Program-made: the position numbers and the translations under genes
The notes under the pieces: model-generated
Told to the model about the DNA's origin: nothing
Databases searched by the model: none
The model's input: only the letters and a program-made list of their open reading frames with translations
Origin: an uncultured Clostridia bacterium
GTDB lineage: Bacteria > Bacillota > Clostridia > Lachnospirales > CAG-274
Direction: 5' to 3'
Assembly (NCBI GenBank): GCA_947627425.1
Contig: CANQVZ010000008.1
Coordinates: 1-64,000, forward strand
Length of the DNA: 64,000 bases
In this document: in pieces, positions 59,786-64,000 of the stretch
How the letters are laid out: the number at the start of each line of letters is the position of its first letter
Position numbering within the stretch: position 1 is the first letter of the stretch

Positions 59786-62569
59786 ATGGAATATTTTGCA
59801 CTCGTAACGAGAAAAGGCTTAGACAAAATGCTGTCTGCCATCGCAAACGAAAAGCAAATACAGATTACAAAATTTTGTATAGGCGACGGAGGCGGTGAAC
59901 CTGTTACACCGAGCGAAACCCAAACAGCACTGGTCAACCAGACATGGATCGGAGACATAACCAAATATTCTAAGGACGGAGACATGGTCTCAGCGTCCAC
60001 AGTAGTCCCCGAAGATGTCGGCAATTTTGTACTAAGGGAGATGGGACTTATAGACAGCGATGGAGATCTGTTCGCAGTAGCAAATGTCCCGGACACTTTA
60101 AAAACAAAAGATAGTGGCATAAGAGCAACGCTTAATTTGACTATAAGTCTAAAGATTGAAAACACCAACGCCATCACATTTCATATAATAAGCGATTTTG
60201 ATACGGCACTCGACGAAAATTCAGCAAATGCTGTACAAAACAAGGTTGTAACACAAGAGATAAGAAACTTGAAAGAAGATATTGATAGCATAGGGCTTGT
60301 TTACGATTCTGAATATCACGCCATAGAACTTGGAGGTGGCGGACATTCAGGCGGCGGAGGTGGTGGATATACTCCGACCGCAGCAGGTCCCGACAAACTA
60401 GGCTGCATAAAAGTTGGTCCCGATTTTAGCATAACTGAAGACGGCATGTTGTCTATAAATAAAGCCTCTACCTCGGATATAGACAACCTGTTTACGGAGC
60501 CTGCTTCCATAAGCGAGACAAATGATGTTAATGTTACTCCTAAAAAAGCTACACGAACCAGCAAAACTGCTGCTACAGCGCTTGCGCAAATATCTGCGCC
60601 AAGCAATGTCGGAGACACTGCTCGTTATATCAAAGACGGCGGCGGAGTATACCACCCTGTTGAAGACACAGCAGCAAGACAAGCTGCAGAAGACAACGCA
60701 AACGCTATTGAAGAGAATGCGAGCGCCATCGAAGAGAATGCGAGCGCCATCAAAAACAAGGTTGATAAAGAGACAGGCAAAGGACTGTCTACTAATGATT
60801 TTACTACAGCCGAAAAGAATAAGCTCAAAGGCATAGATGAAGGCGCAAACAAAACAACAGTTGACAGTGAATTAAGTGATACAAGTGAAAATCCATTGCA
60901 GAACAAGGTGGTTGCCGCCGAGTTAAAAAATAAGGCAAATAAGGAGCATAAGCACAAAACGGGAGATATAGAAGGACTTGAGGATGCGATTGATACAAAG
61001 ATTGTGTTAGGAGAAGCGACAAGTACGACAAATTTTGGTTGCCTGTCTCCATATCTAAATCTAGTGCAGAACGGAAAGGTAAAAAGCAGTTTTAGGTTAG
61101 CGCCTTATGAAAACAGCTCAATTGATATTTTTTTTCACAACGAATCCGGAGAGATACAATTTAATGTTCAAGCAGAAAAAAACGCTACAAAAAACAATTG
61201 TTCTATAGGTATTTTTCACGACATACAGCTTGATAACTGCATATCTACGGACGGTACAATAAGTCTTACGACTACGACAAAAACTTATGAGGGTCCACCT
61301 TTTCGAGATTTAAGCGAAGGACTTGTTTACTTACATTTCCGAAGTCTATCGACTACAAAAGTAAGCGATGATACAGACCTTACTCTTAACATAGACGGAG
61401 TAAGCTATGACTTTGATTACTTGGATAATCGCAACGGTGGGAGGATGACATACGAAATACTAAAAGAACGCTATAGCGGTTTCGGAGGTTTCGTTCTATT
61501 CTCCTATGACAATTTTTATTCGTTACCAAAAGATACAGTAAATATAACCGTTGACAGCGCTCTAAATAAAGCAAGCTCGAATCCGGTTCAAAATAGGGTG
61601 ATAGCACAAGAGCTTGAAAAGAAGCTTGATAAAGCAGGCGGAGAGATTGACGGCAATGTAACAATAAACGGGTATGTGTCGGCAAAAGTTATTGAAATAG
61701 ACGGAGACGATATGTTTAACCAAAATGGGTGGAGTGACTCTACTTCACATATTATGGCGACACAGGAAAAGCCCGGTCTTATGAGCGCAGCAGACAAAAA
61801 AAGATTAGATAGCCTATCAAAGGGAAACTATCTAATAGCCGCTTCCGATACCGACAGCACCATAAAGAGCAGCGCAGATTATGTGCATACAAGCGGCGTT
61901 ATGACGAGTTTACAGGCGTTTATTGACAGTTTGCCTACAAGTGCAAAGGTAACATTTGCCCCGGGACATTATGTGTTCAATACAGCGCTTAAACTCAACA
62001 AGCCAATAAGCATTGACGGCAGCGGGCAGGGAGCCATAATACAGTCAAGCACTACGACATGCAGCCACAGCCGATTATTTACCGTCGGTGACGGAACAGC
62101 CGGAACGAATATATTCCTCCGCGACCTATTCCTAGATCACAAGGGAGACGGCAGTGGCAGCGGAAATGACGACGACTGCCTCATATATGTAGACAATATA
62201 AACGGCTTTTACTTGTATAACACAAGGCTTGGTATGGATATAGGCGATACAAGTCCTTCAGAGTGCTGCGTAATAAGGATTGTTGGAGCTTCAACAAGAA
62301 ACATACACATACATGATTGTGTATTCACAACGACAGATGGTTTCACAAGTAAAAAAGATGGCTATACCATAGACTGCTCAAGGATTACAAGCGGAGCAAA
62401 TAATTTTTGCGCGTTTGTGAGCGGTTTTTCGTACACCTTCGGAGAAACATTCAAAATTCGCATATTGGACGACAGCTATTTACCTACAATAGCAGTTTAC
62501 GGCTTTTGCGGAACTTGTCACATGCAAGACAGCAATGATAGCGAAATAAAAACATATAAAGCATTTTAA
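59786..62569 (+). CDS. tail fibre/collar protein (DUF3751) with beta-helix C-terminal region
   Basis: 927 aa. The N-terminal ALVTRKGLDKMLSAIANEKQ, QITKFCIGDGGGEPVTPSET is the DUF3751 tail-collar fibre domain. A Gly-rich hinge (GGGGHSGGGGGGYTP), a set of short direct repeats (EENASAIEENASAI, DNA unit of 21 bp near 60,714) and two copies of a VDSxLxxxSxNPxQNxVxxxEL unit follow. The C-terminal third is beta-helix-like (FAPGHYVFNTALKLNKPISI, DGSGQGAIIQ, NIFLRDLFLDHKGDGSG), probably host-receptor binding or polysaccharide processing. Confidence 0.85.
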   Translation: MEYFALVTRKGLDKMLSAIANEKQIQITKFCIGDGGGEPVTPSETQTALVNQTWIGDITKYSKDGDMVSASTVVPEDVGNFVLREMGLIDSDGDLFAVANVPDTLKTKDSGIRATLNLTISLKIENTNAITFHIISDFDTALDENSANAVQNKVVTQEIRNLKEDIDSIGLVYDSEYHAIELGGGGHSGGGGGGYTPTAAGPDKLGCIKVGPDFSITEDGMLSINKASTSDIDNLFTEPASISETNDVNVTPKKATRTSKTAATALAQISAPSNVGDTARYIKDGGGVYHPVEDTAARQAAEDNANAIEENASAIEENASAIKNKVDKETGKGLSTNDFTTAEKNKLKGIDEGANKTTVDSELSDTSENPLQNKVVAAELKNKANKEHKHKTGDIEGLEDAIDTKIVLGEATSTTNFGCLSPYLNLVQNGKVKSSFRLAPYENSSIDIFFHNESGEIQFNVQAEKNATKNNCSIGIFHDIQLDNCISTDGTISLTTTTKTYEGPPFRDLSEGLVYLHFRSLSTTKVSDDTDLTLNIDGVSYDFDYLDNRNGGRMTYEILKERYSGFGGFVLFSYDNFYSLPKDTVNITVDSALNKASSNPVQNRVIAQELEKKLDKAGGEIDGNVTINGYVSAKVIEIDGDDMFNQNGWSDSTSHIMATQEKPGLMSAADKKRLDSLSKGNYLIAASDTDSTIKSSADYVHTSGVMTSLQAFIDSLPTSAKVTFAPGHYVFNTALKLNKPISIDGSGQGAIIQSSTTTCSHSRLFTVGDGTAGTNIFLRDLFLDHKGDGSGSGNDDDCLIYVDNINGFYLYNTRLGMDIGDTSPSECCVIRIVGASTRNIHIHDCVFTTTDGFTSKKDGYTIDCSRITSGANNFCAFVSGFSYTFGETFKIRILDDSYLPTIAVYGFCGTCHMQDSNDSEIKTYKAF

Positions 62570-62583
62570 GGAGGAATAAAATT

Positions 62584-63129
62584 ATGAGTAAATTTTTGGA
62601 TCTTACAGGACTCGGAACATTTAAGGAAAAAATCGATGCGCAGATAAAGGCGGAGGTGGCAAACGCCGACCATCTCAAAAGGCAGATAGTGGAGGCTTTG
62701 CCCGAAACAGGCAGCGCAGACGAGAATACCATATATATGAAGCTGCATGACGGCGAGGGCAGGGACGACAAGTATGATGAATATATGCTCATAGACGGCA
62801 CCTTTGAGCTCATAGGCAACAGCGAGGTAGATCTTACGGACTATGCCAAAAAGACAGATGTAAGCAGCGCCAAGGACGACGCTGTTTCTCAGGCAAAGGC
62901 ATATACCGACGGAAAGGCAAGCGAATACGCTACGGCGGCACAGGGCAAGAAAGCCGACAGCGCGGTGCAGAGCGTTAAAATAGGCGAAAAGGAGCTTAAT
63001 TCAGAAGGAAATGTTGTGCTTCCTGCGGCTACGGCTTCCGCAGACGGACTTATGGCAAGCGCGGATAAGAAAAAGCTCGATGAACTTGTGCCTATAACAA
63101 ACGAGGAAATAGAGGCGTTGTTTAATTAA
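62584..63129 (+). CDS. tail fibre-type protein, 181 aa
   Basis: The N-terminal [20 protein letters not shown] and the body ([55 protein letters not shown]) are typical short fibre modules with a C-terminal ADKKKLD clip. Codons ending in G or C and GC content are visibly higher than in the upstream morphogenesis genes, which suggests separate acquisition. Confidence 0.75.
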   Translation: MSKFLDLTGLGTFKEKIDAQIKAEVANADHLKRQIVEALPETGSADENTIYMKLHDGEGRDDKYDEYMLIDGTFELIGNSEVDLTDYAKKTDVSSAKDDAVSQAKAYTDGKASEYATAAQGKKADSAVQSVKIGEKELNSEGNVVLPAATASADGLMASADKKKLDELVPITNEEIEALFN

Positions 63130-63146
63130 ATATAAGAGGTGGTTAT

Positions 63147-64000
63147 ATGTCTTATTTAGACAAAACAGGGCTTTTAAAGGTAATATCTAAACTGCTTGAA
63201 AAGATAGCGGAGCCTTTTGACAAGCTGGACAAGCAAGTTACGGAGATAGAAAAGAGGGTCCCGGAGCCTACGGAGGCGGAAACGGCGCTTTATTTAAGGG
63301 GTGACGGTACCTGGGCTGACGGTGTGCAGGGACCGAAGGGAGACAAGGGTGCTGACGGTGTTACGCCGACAGTTGCTATTGGCACAAACGGTAACTGGGT
63401 CATAAACGGAGTAGATACACAAAAACCTTCGAGAGGCGCTACGGGAGCAAAGGGCGACCAAGGCGAACAGGGTCCTACGGGAGCGCAGGGACCAAAAGGC
63501 GACAAGGGAGAGCCGGGACCGCAGGGAGAGACCGGAGCAACGGGCGACAAAGGCGATACGGGAGCTAAAGGCGACACAGGAGCAGTGGGACCAACGGGAC
63601 CACAGGGACCGAAGGGAGCTGACGGAGCAACGCCAACAATAGGCAGCAATGGCAACTGGTTTATAAACGGCACAGATACACAAAAACCTTCGAGAGGCGC
63701 TACGGGACCGCAGGGCGCTACGGGTCCGCAAGGTCCGACAGGTCCGCAGGGTCCTACGGGATCAACAGGACCGCAAGGTGCAAAGGGCGACAAGGGCGCG
63801 ACAGGAACATCTATAAGAAATATGGGTGCTTGGAAGGCTAGTACAGCTTATGTCAACAGCGCTACATATATTGACATAGTTACATATAACGGGTCGGCGT
63901 ATGCCTGCAAGACATCACATACATCGGCGTCAAGCTGGAACAGTTCTTACTGGACATTGCTTGCATCGAAAGGCGACCCGGGAGCCAAGGGTGACAAAGG
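63147..64000 (+). CDS. collagen-like tail fibre protein, N-terminal part (runs off the window)
   Basis: Start ATG after AAGAGGTGG; open to the last base (284 codons). After an N-terminal helix ([20 protein letters not shown]) the body is Gly-X-Y collagen-like: [20 protein letters not shown] and [20 protein letters not shown]. Two copies of a non-collagen insert ([20 protein letters not shown]) occur within it. A short globular piece ([20 protein letters not shown]) follows before the collagen resumes. Such fibres form trimers for receptor binding. The 3' end is not in the window. Confidence 0.8.
   Translation, partial: MSYLDKTGLLKVISKLLEKIAEPFDKLDKQVTEIEKRVPEPTEAETALYLRGDGTWADGVQGPKGDKGADGVTPTVAIGTNGNWVINGVDTQKPSRGATGAKGDQGEQGPTGAQGPKGDKGEPGPQGETGATGDKGDTGAKGDTGAVGPTGPQGPKGADGATPTIGSNGNWFINGTDTQKPSRGATGPQGATGPQGPTGPQGPTGSTGPQGAKGDKGATGTSIRNMGAWKASTAYVNSATYIDIVTYNGSAYACKTSHTSASSWNSSYWTLLASKGDPGAKGDK
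63414..63707 (+). repeat. 33-bp exact direct repeats in the collagen-like fibre gene
   Basis: The unit starting GATACACAAAAACCTTCGAG (33 bp to GGCGCTACGGGA) occurs at 63,414-63,446 and 63,675-63,707, 261 bp apart. Recombination between copies would delete or duplicate a stretch of collagen while keeping the frame (261 = 87 codons). Confidence 0.8.

Noticed and set aside
63290-63793. Pro/Gly-rich minus-strand protein resembling collagen
   Set aside because: The mirror of the collagen-like fibre gene on the plus strand; palindromic codon patterns (GGN/NCC) make both strands open.
59786-64000. Diversity-generating retroelement targeting the tail fibres
   Set aside because: No reverse transcriptase, template repeat or adenine-biased variable repeat pair was seen in the window. 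One could still lie to the right.

Overview
The window joins a stretch of chromosome from a low-GC, Gram-positive anaerobe to most of a contractile-tailed (myovirus-like) prophage. The host is most likely a gut Clostridia member. This is judged from S-layer-homology (SLH) domains, BspA-type leucine-rich repeats and InlB-type repeats on a signal-peptide protein, strong AGGAGG ribosome sites, and an NCS2 purine permease. No species can be named from this sequence alone.

Host part (1-about 13,144). The 3' end of an NCS2/AzgA-type permease (1-447, +) is followed by a bidirectional terminator (551-584) and the 3' half of an initiator-type tRNA-Met with no 5' half (589-630, -). That fragment looks like the scar of an older tRNA-targeted element. 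From 13,144 down to 890, on the minus strand, lies one apparent operon: a truncated NHL/beta-propeller protein, an SLH-anchored protein, a macrodomain protein, a 56-aa membrane peptide missed by size cut-offs, a transmembrane Ser/Thr kinase with a propeller-like outer domain, and a 1854-aa LRR/InlB/SLH surface protein. Together they read as a cell-surface signalling and adhesion operon.

Prophage (about 13,144 to beyond 64,000). Its left end cuts the NHL gene close to its 5' end, so the host operon is separated from its native promoter. From left to right: small plus-strand accessory genes (13,210-16,446) ending in a terminator; a minus-strand lysogeny block with a large serine recombinase (16,488-17,921), two unknown genes and an XRE repressor (18,811-19,236); a divergent control region with a consensus promoter and a perfect operator palindrome; an early operon with DNA-binding regulators, a zinc-finger protein, a single-chain SbcD-SbcC (Mre11-Rad50) fusion, an initiator with iterons inside its gene, a DnaC-like loader, RecU, a cytosine-C5 methyltransferase split at a 9-G tract, two YopX proteins, a Lar-type zinc protein, a DUF5131 protein and small genes; then a sigma-like late regulator (33,066-33,578) directly upstream of a TGCCAAA repeat array and promoter.

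Late operon. It runs ParB/methylase, terminase small and large subunits, portal, a Mu-F-type head protein fused to a kinase-like domain, XkdF-type protease, scaffold, decoration, capsid and head completion proteins. It continues with sheath, tube, tail chaperone with a -1 frameshift, tape measure, LysM protein, baseplate proteins of the PBSX XkdQ-U order, and fibres. The last, collagen-like fibre runs off the window. No holin, endolysin or right attachment site is visible; they should lie beyond 64,000 with the missing 5' end of the NHL gene.

Main points of interest: homopolymer-G tracts in both DNA methyltransferase genes, the fused SbcDC, the head-protein/kinase fusion, the late-promoter repeat array, and the insertion of the phage into the first gene of a surface-signalling operon.
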